Below the pieces are notes generated by a model that did no database searches, was not told where the DNA came from, and saw only the letters and a program-made list of their open reading frames with translations. A program made the position numbers and the translations under genes. Positions 25,001 through 40,000 of a stretch of DNA of 64,000 bases are shown here, one piece after another. Source of the DNA: Mugil cephalus (Eukaryota > Chordata > Actinopteri > Mugiliformes > Mugilidae); assembly GCF_022458985.1 (NCBI RefSeq), contig NC_061770.1:35817599-35881598 (forward strand). The letters run 5' to 3'. Positions within the stretch are counted from its first letter, which is position 1. Each line of letters starts with the position of its first letter.

Positions 25001-28000
25001 GTAAGATATTTTTAAGATAAGTGATCTATAGAAAACACGAAAACTTAATAGAGTGGCTGTCTATTTTCAAAGAACCCTTTTCTGCATCAGCATTAGAATA
25101 TATTCTTGTTGGATGCGACTTTGACCGAATTTATTTTTTCTTTCCAAACAAATATCTTTCATATAAAACATGGAAATTTGATCAAAACAGAAGTAGTAAA
25201 CTAGAAAGTAAACTACTCTTTACTGTACATCATCTCAGAAAGACATACGTTTCCTCATTAACTGTATCAGGTTATATAAATGCTGTGAATGCTCAGTCCA
25301 CATTTACGCAAAGGTTTATAAAATCTGGTTTGGCCTCTAGATGGTGCCAATGAACTTCCCTCCAAAAATTCTACATGAAATATGACACAAGAAAATATTA
25401 AAACTGAACAGAGGGGCCAATGTGATCAAAACATAAGTAGAATTTCTTGATTTTACTTTTTCTCCCATTCAACATCAGAATTGTTCAGGTTAGATGTATG
25501 ATGTTTCCAGTATAAACTCATGTAAAATGCACAGGGAGTCAAATTAATGTTATCAGATTTCTAATTCTTGAACCATAATATTGTGTTTCATATAGTAGGA
25601 GACACTGTTTGTCAGTTTTCTTTGTTACTTATTATCACCATCATATTTTATCCATGTGTGATGCAAAAATGGAGCCAAAAATCAAGATTTGAAATGCCAA
25701 GGATGTTTACAGAATTTTGTTCTGTTTCTGTTTCAGCTCCTCAAAACACAGATAACTTCAGATCAGCAGAACAAAATGAGACCAGTATCACTCTGCAGTG
25801 GAATAAAGTCAACAACAACGTCAGCTTTATTCTCCAGTTTAATGGTACAGAGACAAACATCATCACACCAACTGGAGATGGACCAGTAACTCACACAGTC
25901 TCATCTCTCACTGCTGGAACTACATACACATTCACTCTCTTCTCTGTGTTTGAGAACGTCAGAAGCAGTGGATTACAACTTACGGCAGTCACTGGTAAGA
26001 CATTTTTAAGATGACTGACTATACAAAAAAATAAAAACTGAATAGACTGGCAGTGTTTTTAAGGTACCAGTATTCTGTATCATCAGCTTCAGAGTTAATT
26101 TATGTGGGAGGCAAAATGGACACATTCTTTTAATGATCATTGTTATCAATTTCTAGTCAAACAAATATGTTTTATACAACACAAGTCAATCTGTCCAAAT
26201 ACAATAAGAAAATCGTGGATTTTTTGTTTATTCTTGTATTCAGTGTCAGAATTGTTCAGGTTGGATATACAATTGTACAAAAACAGGTAAAATTATTAGA
26301 ATGTCAAATTAATCTTTTCATGTTTCTGATTCTTAAACAATGATAGTTTGTTTTATGGAGTAGGAGACTTTTCTTACTTTTGGTATTCCACTTCATCACC
26401 ATATTTTATCCATGTGGGATGCAAAATGGAGCCAATGATAGACTTTGCTGGCCAAAGTTTTTTTGTTTTTTTTTTTGTACAGAATTTTGTTTTTATTTGT
26501 TTCAGCTCCTCAAAACACAGATACCTTTAGATCAGCAGGACAAAATGAGACTAGTATCACACTGCAGTGGAATCAAATCAACAACAATGTCAGCTTCATC
26601 CTCCAGTTTAATGGTACAGAGATAAACATCATCACACCAACTGGAGATGGACCAGTAACTCACACAGTCTCATCTCTCACTGCTGGAACTACATACACAT
26701 TCACTCTCTTCTCTGTGTTTGAGAACGTCAGAAGCAGTGGATTACAACTTACAGCAGTCACTGGTAAGATATTTTTAAGATGACTGACTATACAAAAAAT
26801 GAAAACTGAATAGACTGGCAATGTTTTTCAGGCACGTATATTCTGTATCATTAGCGTTAGAGTTAATTTATGTGAGATGCAAAATGGACATATTCTTTTA
26901 ATCATCATTATTATCAATTTCTTGTCAAACAAATATGTTTTATACAACAAAGGTGAATCTGTCCAAATACAATAAGAATATCGTGGATTTTTTGTTTTTT
27001 CTTGTATTCAGTGTCAGAATTGTTCAGGTTGGATATAAAATTGTACAAAAACAGGTAAAATTCTCAGAATGTCAAATTAATCTTTTCATGTCTCTGATTC
27101 TTAAACAATAAGACTGTGTTTTATGAAGTAGGAGACTTTTCTTACTTTTGGTGTTCCACTTCATCACCATATTTTATCCATGTCGGATGCAAAATTGAAC
27201 CAATGATAGGCTTTGCTGGCCTAAGGTTTTGTTTACAGAATTTTTTTCTTTTTTGTTTCAGCTCCTCCAAACACAGATACGTTTGGATCAGCAGGACAAA
27301 ATGAGACTAGTATCACGCTGCAGTGGAATCAAATCAACAACAATGTCAGCTTCATCCTCCAGTTTAATGGTACAGAGACAAACATCATTGCACCAACTGG
27401 AGATGGACCAGTAACTCACACAGTCTCATCTCTCACTGCTGGAACTACATACACATTCACTCTCTTCTCTGTGTTTGAGAACGTCAGAAGCAGTGGATTA
27501 CAATTTACAGCAGTCACTGGTAAGACAACAGACTCCACTAATCTAGTTTACTGTTATCACCTCAGAAAAACATATTTTCCTCATTATCTGCATCAGGTTA
27601 TAAATGCTGTGAATGCTCAGTCCACATTTCCTCCAAGGTTTACAAAACCTGATTTGGCCTCTAGATGGTGACAATGAACTTCCCTCCAATCATCGTACAT
27701 GAAACATGTCACTTGTTCCTCATGGTTCAGTTTACTTTTATCAACCAGTGGCCGTGGGTTGCTTCAGTCACTTTATTTTTCTCTTTCTGCTTCAGCTCGT
27801 CAAGATACACATAGCTTCATATCAAAACCCTGTTTGCTGTATCCCCAGCTTTAGAGTTAATTGATGTGGGAAGCAAAATTGGCCCTTTTGTTTTTTCTCA
27901 TCAAATGAATATGTTTCATATAAAACATGGCGATCTGATCAAAGAGAAGTAAACTATTTTGATTTCAGTTTTCCTCGCATTCAACATCAGAATTGTTCAG

Positions 28001-31000
28001 GTTGGATGTAAAATGTTCCCAGTATCAAAAAAAGGTATAAACTCAGGTAAAATGCACAGGGAATCAAATGAATGTTTTCAGATTTCTTTTTCTTGAGCCC
28101 TACTATTGTGTTTAATAGAGTAGGAGACACTGTTTTTCAGTTTTCTTTGTCACTTATCATCACCATTATATTTTATCTATGTGGGATGCAAAATGGACCA
28201 AAAATCAAGATTTGAAAGGCAAGGATGTTTACAGAATTTTGTTCTGTTTCTGTTTCAGCTCCTCTGAACACCGATACCTTCAGATCAGCAGGACAAAATG
28301 AGACTAGTATCACTCTGCAGTGGAATCAAATCAACAATAATGTCAGCTTTATTCTCCAGTTTAATGGTACAGAGACAAACATCATCGCACCAACTGGAGA
28401 TGGACCAGTAACTCACACAGTCTCATCTCTCACTGCTGGAACTACATACACATTCACTCTCTTCTCTGTGTTTGAGAACGTCAGAAGCAGTGGATTACAA
28501 CTTACGACAGTCACAGGTAAGATATTTTTAAGATAAGTGATCTGCGGTCTGTTTTCAAAGCACCCTTTTCTGCATCAGCATTAGAATATATTCTTGTTGG
28601 ATGCGACTTTGACCGAATTTATTTTTTCTTTCCAAACAAATATCTTTCATATAAAACATGGAAATTTGATCAAAACAGAAGTAGTAAACTAGTAAGTAAC
28701 TACTCTTTACTGTACATCATCTCAGAAAGACATACGTTTCCTCATTAACTGTATCAGGTTATATAAATGCTGTGAATGCTCAGTCCACATTTATGCAAAG
28801 GTTTATAAAATCTGGTTTGGCCTCGAGATGGTGCCAATGAACTTCCCTCCAAAAATTCTACATGAAATATGACACTAGAAAATATTAAAACTGAACAGAG
28901 GGGCCGATGTGATCAAAACATGAGTAGAATTTCTTGATTTTACTTTTCCTCACATTCAACATCAGAATTGTTCAGCTTGGATGTATGATGTTCCCACTAT
29001 AAAAAAAGGTATAGACTAAGGTAAAATGCACAGGAAGTCAAATTAATATTTTCAGAATTCTAACTCTTGAACCATAATATTGTGTTTCATATAGTAGGAG
29101 ACACTGTTTGTCAGTTTTCTTTGTTACTTGTTGTTTACGGAATTTTGTTCTGTTTCTGTTTCAGCTCCTCAAAACACAGATAACTTCAGATCAGCAGAAC
29201 AAAATGAGACCAGTATCACTCTGCAGTGGAATAAAGTCAACGACAACGTCAGCTTTATTCTCCAGTTTAATGGTACAGAGACAAACATCATGGCACCAAC
29301 TGGAGATGGACCAGTAACTTACACAGTCTCATCTCTCACTGCTGGAACTACATACACATTCACTCTCTTCTCTGTGTTTGAGAACGTCAGAAGCAGTGGA
29401 TTACAACTTACAGCAGTCACTGGTAAGATATGTTTAAGTTAAGTGACTTATCGAGAACATGAAAATTTAATAGACTGGCAATCTTTTTTAAACATCTGTA
29501 TTCTTTATCACTAGCATCAGAATTTATGCATGTGGGATGCAACATGGTCCCAATCCATTAATTAATGTTGCTTTCTTGCCAAACAAACATGTTTCATAAT
29601 AAACATGGTGATCTGATACAACAGAAGTAAAATATCTTGATTTTACTTTACCACAGGTTCAGGATCAGAATTGGTCAGGTTGGATGCAAAATGCTCCCAG
29701 TATTAAAGAAATGTAAAAAAGTTGAGTAGAATGAACAAAAAGTCAAATTAATGTTTTCAGATTTCTTGTTCTAAAACAAAAATAATGTGTTTCATAAACA
29801 GATCATATTTTTCTAAGTTTTTATGTTCCTCTCCATCAACATCATATTTTATCCAGTTGGGATGCAAAATGGGGCCAAAAATAGACCTTACAAACCAAAT
29901 GTTTTATTTACAGAAATGTCTTATTTTTTGTTTCAGCTCCTCTGAACACAGATAACTTCAGATCAGCAGGACAAAATGAGACCAGTATCACTCTGCAGTG
30001 GAATAAAGTCAACAACAATGTCAGCTTCATTCTCCAGTTTAATGGTACAGAGACAAACATCATTGCACCAACTGGAGATGGACCAGTAACTTACACAGTC
30101 TCATCTCTCACTGCTGGAACTACATACACATTCACTCTCTTCTCTGTGTTTGAGAACGTCAGAAGCAGTGGATTACAACTTACAGCAGTCACTGGTAAGA
30201 CATGTTTAAGATGACTGACTATACAAAAAATCAAAACTGAATACAGTGACAGTGTTTTTCAGGCACGTGTATTCTGTATCATCAGCCTTAGAGCTTATTT
30301 ATGTGGGAGGCAGAATGGACACATTCTTTTAATCTTAATTATCATCAATTTCTTGTCAAACAAATATGTTTCATACAACACAAGTCAATCTGTCCAAATA
30401 CAATTACAATATCGTGTTTGTTTTTTTCTTGTATTCAGTGTCAAAATTGCTCAGGTTGGATCCAAAATTTTCCAAATAAAAAAATGTATGAACTCAGTTA
30501 AAATTCTTAGAATGTGAAATTAATGTTTTCATGGTTCTGATTCTTAAACAATGATAGTTTGTTTTATGAAGTGGAGACTTTTCTCACTTTTGGTGTTGCA
30601 GTTCATCACCATATTTTATCCATGTGGGATGCAAAATGGAGCTAATGATAGACCTTGCAGGCCTAAGGTTTTGTTTACGGAATTTTGTTCATATTTGTTT
30701 CAGCTCCTCCAAACACAGATACCTTCAGATCAGCAGGACAAAATGAGACCAGTATCACTCTGCAGTGGAATAAAGTCAACGACAACGTCAGCTTTATTCT
30801 CCAGTTTAATGGTACAGAGACAAACATCATGGCACCAACTGGAGATGGACCAGTAAATCACACAGTCTCATCTCTCACTGCTGGAACTACATACACATTC
30901 ACTCTCTTCTCTGTGTTTGAGAACGTCAGAAGCAGTGGATTACAACTTACAGCAGTCACTGGTAAGATATTTTTAAGATGACTGACTATACAAAATAATA

Positions 31001-34000
31001 AAAACTGAATAGACTGGCAATGTTTTTCAGGTACCTATATTCTGTATCATCAGCTTTAGAGTTAATTTATGTGGGAGGCAAAATGGACACATTCTTTTAA
31101 TGATCATTGTCATCAATTTCTAGTCAAACAAATATGTTTTATACAACACAAGTCAATCTGTCCAAATACAATAAGAATATCGTGGATTTTTTGTTTATTC
31201 TTGTGTTCAGTGTCAGAATTGTTCAGGTTGGATATACAATTGTACAAAAACAGGTAAAATTCTTAGAATGTCAAATTAATCTTTTCATGTTTCTGATTCT
31301 AAACAATGATAGTTTGTTTTATGGAGTAGGAGACTTTTCTTACTTTTGGTATTCCACTTCATCACCATATTTTATCTATGTGGGATGCAAAATGGAGCTA
31401 ATGATAGACTTTGCTGGCCCAAGGTTTTTTTTTTTTGTACAGAATTTTGTTCATATTTGTTTCAGCTCCTCAAAACACAGATACCTTCAGATCAGCAGGA
31501 CAAAATGAGACCAGTATCACGCTGGAGTGGAATCAAATCAACAACAATGTCAGCTTCATCCTCCAGTTTAATGGTACAGAGACAAACATCATCACACCAA
31601 CTGGAGATGGACCAGTAACTCACACAGTCTCATCTCTCACTGCTGGAACTACATACACATTCACTCTCTTCTCTGTATTTGAGAACGTCAGAAGCAGTGG
31701 ATTACAACTTACAGCAGTCACTGGTAAGATATTTCAAGATAATTGATCTACAGAAGACATGTAAACTGAATAAAGTCGCAGTCTTTTTCAGTCATCTGTA
31801 TTCCGCATTACCAGCCTTAGAGTTTATTTATGTGGGATGCCAAATGTATTCAGTTCAATAATTATTTTTAGTTTCTTGCCAAAGAAATGTGTTTAATATA
31901 AAACACGGCGATCTGATCAAGCAGAAGTGAAATATCTTGATTTTGGTTTACCTCACATTCAGGAACAAAATTGTATGGTTGGATGCAAAATGGTCCCAGT
32001 ATTAAAGAAATGTAAAATATGGATTAAAACTCTCAGAAAGTCAAATTAATGTTTTAGATTTCTTGTTCTTAAACAATAATAACGTATTTCATGAAGCAGG
32101 CCATATTTTCTCAGTTTTCATATTCCTCTCCATCACCATCCCATTTTATCCACGTGTGATGCAAAAATGGAACCAAAAATCAAGATTTGAAAGGCCAAGG
32201 ATGTTTACAGAATTTTGCTCTGTTTCTGTTTCAGCTGTTTCTTTCTGTGTTTCATATAGTAGGAGACACTGTTTGTCAGTTTTCTTTGTTACTTGTTGTT
32301 TACGGAATTTTGTTCTGTTTCTGTTTCAGCTCCTCAAAACACAGATAACTTCAGATCAGCAGAACAAAATGAGACCAGTATCACTCTGCAGTGGAATAAA
32401 GTCAACTACAACGTCAGCTTTATTCTCCAGTTTAATGGTACAGAGACAAACATCATCACACCAACTGGAGATGGACCAGTAACTCACACAGTCTCATCTC
32501 TCACTGCTGGAACTACATACACATTCACTCTCTTCTCTGTGTTTGAGAACGTCAGAAGCAGTGGATTACAATTTACAGCAGTCACTGGTAAGATATGTTT
32601 AAGTTAAGTGACTTATCGAAAACATGAAAATTTAATAGACTGGCAATCTTTTTTAAACATCTGTATTCTTTATCACTAGCATCAGAATGTATTCATGTGG
32701 GATGCAAAATGGACCCAATCCATTAATTAATGTTGCTTTCTTGCCAAACAAACATGTTTCATACAAAACATGGTGATCTGATACAACAGAAGTAAAATAT
32801 CTTGATTTTACTTTACCACACGTTCAGGATCAGAATTGGTCAGGTTGGATGCAAAATGGTCCCAGTATTAAAGCAATGTAAAAAAGTTGAGTAGAATGAA
32901 CAAAAAGTCAAAATAATGTTTTCAGATTTCTTGTTCTTAAACAATAATAATGTGTTTCATAAACAGATCATATTTTTCTAAGTTTTTATGTTCCTCTCCA
33001 TCACCATCACATTTTATCCATGTTTGATGCAAAATGGGGCCAAAAATAGACCTTACAAACCAAATGTTTTATTTACAGAAATGTCTTATTTTTTGTTTCA
33101 GCTCCTCTGAACACAGATAACTTCAGATCAGCAGAACAAAATGAGACCAGTATCACTCTGCAGTGGAATAAAGTCAACGACAACGTCAGCTTCATTCTCC
33201 AGTTTAATGGTACAGAGACAAACATCATTCCACCAACTGGAGATGGACCAGTAACTCACACAGTCTCATCTCTCACTGCTGGAACTACATACACATTCGC
33301 TCTCTTCTCTGTGTTTGAGAACGTCAGAAGCAGTGGATTACAACTTACAGCAGTCACTGGTAAGACATTTTTAAGATGACTGACTATACAAAAAAATAAA
33401 AACTGAATAGACTGGCAGTGTTTTTAAGGTACCAGTATTCTGTATCATCAGCTTCAGAGTTAATTTATGTGGGAGGCAAAATGGACACATTCTTTTAATG
33501 ATCATTGTTATCAATTTCTAGTCAAACAAATATGTTTTATACAACACAAGTCAATCTGTCCAAATACAATAAGAAAATCGTGGATTTTTTGTTTATTCTT
33601 GTATTCAGTGTCAGAATTGTTCAGGTTGGATATACAATTGTACAAAAACAGGTAAAATTATTAGAATGTCAAATTAATCTTTTCATGTTTCTGATTCTTA
33701 AACAATGATAGTTTGTTTTATGGAGTAGGAGACTTTTCTTACTTTTGGTATTCCACTTCATCACCATATTTTATCCATGTGGGATGCAAAATGGAGCCAA
33801 TGATAGACTTTGCTTGCCAAAGGTTTTTTTTTTTTTTTTTTTTGTACAGAATTTTGTTTTTATTTGTTTCAGCTCCTCAAAACACAGATACCTTTAGATC
33901 AGCAGGACAAAATGAGACTAGTATCACTCTGCAGTGGAATCAAATCAACAACAATGTCAGCTTCATCCTCCAGTTTAATGGTACAGAGATAAACATCATC

Positions 34001-37000
34001 ACACCAACTGGAGATGGACCAGTAACTCACACAGTCTCATCTCTCACTGCTGGAACTCCATACACATTCACTCTCTTCTCTGTGTTTGAGAACATCAGAA
34101 GCAGTGGATTACAACTTACAGCAGTCACTGGTAAGATATTTTTAAGATGACTGACTATACAAAAAATCAAAACTGCATACACTGGCAATGTTTTTCAGGC
34201 ACGTATATTCTGTATCATCAGCCTTAGCTTTAATTTATGTGGGATGCAACATGGACACATTCTTTTAATCATCATTATTATCATTTTTTTGTCAAACAAA
34301 TATGTTTTATACAACAAAGGTGAATCTGTCCAAATACAATAAGAATATTGTGCTTTTTCCCCCCCTTGTATTCCGTGTCAGAATTGTTCAGGTTGGTTTC
34401 AAAATGGTCCAAATAAAAAAATGTACGAACTCAGTTAAAATTCTCAGAATGTCAAATTAATCTTTTCATGTTTCTGATTATTAAACAATGATACTTTGTT
34501 TAATGGAGTAGGAGACTTTTCTTACTTTTGGTATTACACTTCATCACCTTATCTTATCCCATCTATGTGGGATGCAAAATAGAGCAAACAAATACTTCAC
34601 AAGCCCAATGTTTTGTTTACAGAAATGTCTTACTTTTTTTTTTTTGTTTCAGCTCCTCAAAACACAGATAACTTCAGATCAGCACAACAAAATGAGACTA
34701 GTATCACTCTGCAGTGGAATAAAGTCAACGACAACGTCAGCTTTATTCTCCAGTTTAATGGTACAGAGACAAACATCATGGCACCAACTGGAGATGGACC
34801 AGTTACTCACACAGTCTCATCTCTCACTGCTGGAACTACATACACATTCACTCTCTTCTCTGTGTTTGAGAACGTCAGAAGCAGTGGATTACAACTTACA
34901 GCAGTCACTGGTAAGACAACAGACTCCACTAATCTAGTTTACTGTTATCACCTCAGAAAAACATCATTCCCTCATTATCTGCATCAGGTTATAAATGCTG
35001 TGAATGCTCAGTCCACATTTCCTCCAAGTTTTACAAAACCTGATTTGGCCTCTAGATGGTGACAATGATCTTCCCTCCAATCATCGTACATGAAACATGT
35101 CACTTGTTCCTCATGGTTCAGTTTACTTTTATCAACCAGTGGCCATGGGTTGCTTCAGTCACTTTATTTTTCTCTTTCTGCTTCAGCTCGTCAAGACACA
35201 CATAGCTTCATATCAAAACCCTGTTTGCTGTATCACCAGCTTTAGAGTTAATTGATGTGGGAAGCAAAATTGTCCCTTTTGTTTTTTCTCATCAAATGAA
35301 TATGTTTCATATAAAACATGGCGATCTGATCAAAGAGAAGTAAACTATTTTGATTTCAGTTTTCCTCGCATTCAACATCAGAATCGTTCAGGTTGGATGT
35401 AAAATGTTCCCAGTATAAAAAAAAGGTATAAACTCAGGTAAAATGCACAGGGAGTCAAATTAATGTTTTCAGATTTCTTATTCTTGAGCCATGCTATTGT
35501 GTTTAATAGAGTAGGAGACACTGTTTTTCAGTTTTCTTTGTTACTTATCATCACCATCATATTTTATCTATGTGGGATGCAAAATGGACCAAAAAATCAA
35601 GATTTGAAAGGCCAAGGATGTTTACAGAATTTTGTTCTGTTTCTGTTTCAGCTCCTCTGAACACCGATACCTTCAGATCAGCAGGACAAAATGAGACTAG
35701 TATCACTCTGCAGTGGAATCAAATCAACAATAATGTCAGCTTTATTCTCCAGTTTAATGGTACAGAGACAAACATCATCGCACCAACTGGAGATGGACCA
35801 GTAACTCACACAGTCTCATCTCTCACTGCTGGAACTACATACACATTCACTCTCTTCTCTGTGTTTGAGAACGTCAGAAGCAGTGGATTACAACTTACGA
35901 CAGTCACTGGTAAGATATTTTTAAGATGACTGACTATACAAAACATAAAAACTGAATAGACTGGCAGTGTTTTTCAGGCACCTGTATTATGGATCATCAG
36001 TCTTAAAGTTTATTTATGTGGGATGCAAAATGGACACGTTCTATAATCACTATTATTATCAATTTCTTGTCAATCAAATATGTTTTATACAACACACGTC
36101 AATTTGTCTTAATACAATTAGAATATCTTGGTTTCAGTTTTCCTTGTATTCAGTGTCAGAATTGTTCATGTTGGATGCAAAATGGTCCAAATAAAAAAAA
36201 ATTTACGAACTCAGTTAAAATTCTCAGAATGTCAAATTAATCTTTTCATGTCTCTGATTCTTAAACAATAAGACTGTGTTTTATGAAGTAGGAGACTTTT
36301 CTTACTTTTGGTGTTCCACTTCGTCACCATATTTTATCAATGTCGAAGGCAAAATTGAGCCAAAGATAGGCTTTGCTGACCTAAGGTTTTGTTTACAGAA
36401 TTTTGTTCTTTTTTGTTTCAGCTCCTCAAAACACAGATACCTTCAGATCAGCAGGACAAAATGAGACTAGTATCACGCTGCAGTGGAATAAAGTCAACAA
36501 TAATGTCAGCTTTATTCTCCAGTTTAATGGTACAGAGACAAACATCATCGCACCAACTGGAGATGGACCAGTAACTCACACAGTCTCATCTCTCACTGCT
36601 GGAACTACATACACATTCACTCTCTTCTCTGTGTTTGAGAACGTCAGAAGCAGTGGATTACAACTTACAGCAGTCACTGGTAAGAAATTTTTAAGATAAG
36701 TGATCTATAGAAAACATGAAAACTTAACAGAGTAGGGGTCTGTTTTCAATGAAACCTTTTCTGCATCAGCATTAGAATATATTCTTGTTGGATGCGACTT
36801 TGACCCATTTATTTTTCTTTCAAACAAATATCTTTCATTAAAACTGGAAATTTGATCAAACAGAAGTAGTAACTAGAAGTAAACTACTCTTTACTGTACA
36901 TCTCTCAGAAACATACGTTTCCTCATTAACTGTATCAGTTATTAAATGTGTGAATGCTCAGTCCACATACGCAAAGTTAATAAATCTGGTTTGGCCTCTA

Positions 37001-40000
37001 GATGTGCCAATGAACTTCCTCCAAAAATTCACATGAAATATACACTAAAATATTAAAATGAACAGAGGGCCAATGTGATCAAAACATAGAAGAATTTCTG
37101 ATTTTTTTCCTCAAATTATGTTTTCAGTTGATGTAATGCCAATAAAAGTATAGACTAATTAAAATAGTGTCAATTAAGTTTCAGTTTCTATTCTTAACCT
37201 ATACATGTGGAGAATGTCATATGATTTTACAATTTTTTCTGTTCATCCAAAAAAGAATTAATACGACAAAATGGACAGTTATCTCTGATAGTCACAAATC
37301 AGTATTCTCGTTAATGTAGAGACAAACATCACCAATGGAATGACAGAATCAAAGTCTCATTTCACTGCTGGAATACATAAATTCACTCTCTCTCTTGTGG
37401 AACTCAAACAGTGGATTACAACTTCAGCAGTCACTGGTAAGATATGTTTAAGATGACTGACTATACAAAAAATCAAAACTGAATACAGTGACAGTGTTTT
37501 TCAGGCACGTGTATTCTGTATCATCAGCCTTAGAGGTGATTTATGTGGGATGCAAAATGGACACATTCTTTTAATCATCATCATCATCAATTTCTTGTCA
37601 AACAAATATGTTTTATACAACACAAGTCAATCTGTCCAAATACAATTGGAATATCGTGGGGTTTTTCTTTCTTGTATTCAGTGTCAGAATTGTTCATGTC
37701 CGATCCAAAATTTTCCAAATAACAAAATGTATGAACTCAGTTAAAATTCTCAGAATGTCAAATTAATCTTTTCATGTTTCTGAATCTTAAACAATGACAG
37801 TTTGTTTTATGAAGTAGGAGACTTTTCTCAATTTTGGTGTTCCAATTCATCGCCATATTTTATCCAAGTGGGATGCAAAATTGAGGTGATGATAGAATTT
37901 GCTGACCTAATGGTTCGTTTACAGAATTTTGTTCATATTTGTTTCAGCTCCTCCAAACACAGATACCTTCAGATCAGCAGGACAAAATGAGACCAGTATC
38001 ACTCTGCAGTGGAATGAAGTCAACAACAATGTCAGCTTCATTCTCCAGTTTAATGGTACAGAGACAAACATCATGGCACCAACGGGAGATGGACCAGTAA
38101 ATCACACAGTCTCATCTCTCACTGCTGGAACTACATACACATTCACTCTCTTCTCTGTGTTTGAGAACATCAGAAGCAGTGGATTACAACTTACAGCAGT
38201 CACTGGTAAGACAACAGACTCCACTAGTCTAGTTTACTGTTATCACCTCAGAAAAACATAATTTCCTCATTAACTTCACCAGGTTATATAAATGATGTGA
38301 ATGCTCAGTCCACATTTCCTCCAAGGTTTACAAAACCTGGTTTGGCCTCTACATGGTGACAATGAACTTCCCTCCAATCATTCTACATGAAACATGTCAC
38401 TTGTTTCTCATGGTTCACTTTACTTTTATCAACCAGTAGCCGTGGGTTGCTTCAGTCACTTTGCTTTTCTCTTTCTGCTTCAGCTCATCAAGGCACACAT
38501 AGCTTCATATCAAAACCCTGTTTGCTGTATCACCAGCTTTAGAGTTGATTTATGTGGGACGCAAAATTGGCCTTTTTTTTTTCTCATCAAATGAATATGT
38601 TTCATATAAAACATGACGATCTGATCAAAGAGAAGTAAAATATCTTGATTTTAGTTTTCCTCACATTCAACATCAGAATTGTTCAGTTTGGATGTATAAT
38701 GTTCCCAGTATCAAAATATATATATTTAAATTCAGGTAAAATGCACAGGGAGTCAAATGAATGTTTTCAGATTTCTAATTCTTGAACCATAATATTGTGT
38801 TTCATATAGTAGGAGACACTGTTTTTCAGTTTTCTTTGTTACTTATTATCACCATCACATTTTATCTATGTGGGATGCAAAATGGACCAAAAATCAAGAT
38901 TTGAAAGGCCAAGGATGTTTACAGAATTTTGTTCTGTTTCTGTTTCAGCTCCTCAAAACACAGATACCTTCAGATCAGCAGGACAAAATGAGACCAGTAT
39001 CACTCTGCAGTGGAATAAAGTCAACAACAATGTCAGCTTTATTCTCCAGTTTAATGGTACAGAGACAAACATCATGGCACCAACTGGAGATGGACCAGTA
39101 AATCACACAGTCTCATCTCTCACTGCTGGAACTACATACACATTCGCTCTCTTCTCTGTGTTTGAGAATGTCAGAAGCAGTGGATTACAACTTACGACAG
39201 TCACTGGTAAGATATTTTTAAGTTAAGTGACTTATCGAAAACATGAACATTTAATAGACTGGCAATCTTTTTCAAACATCTGTATTCTGTATCACTAGAA
39301 TTAGAATTTGTTTATGCAGAACGCAAAATGGACCCAATCCATTAATTATTATTATTTTCTTGCCAAACAAATGTGTTTCATACGAGACAGGGCAATCTGT
39401 TCGAATAGAATTAGAATATCTTGATTTTAGTTTTCATTATATTGTCAGTATTGTTTAGGTTGGATGCAAATTGGTCCGAATATATATATATATAAAAAAG
39501 AGAAACCTATGAACTCAGTTAAAATTCACAGAAAGTCCAATTAACGTTTATACTTTTTTTGTTCTTAAACAACAAGAGTGTGATTCCTTGTATGGGAAAT
39601 GCCTTTTCTCAGTTTTCTTTGTTACTTATCATCACCATCATATTTTATTCATGTGGGAGACAAAATGGACCCAAAAATCAAGATTTGACAGGCCAAAGAT
39701 GTTTACAGAATTTTGTTCTTTTCTGTTTCAGCTCCACTGAACAACGATACCTTCAGGTCAGCAGGACAAAATGAGACCAGTATCACTCTGCAGTGGAATA
39801 AAGTCAACAACAATGTCAGCTTTATTCTCCAGTTTAATGGTACAGATACAAACATCATTGCACCATCTGGAGATGGACCAGTAACTCACACAGTCTCATC
39901 TCTCACTGCTGGAACTACATACACATTCACTCTCTTCTCTGTGTTTGAGAACGTCAGAAGCAGTGGATTACAACTTACAGCAGTCACTGGTAAGATACTT

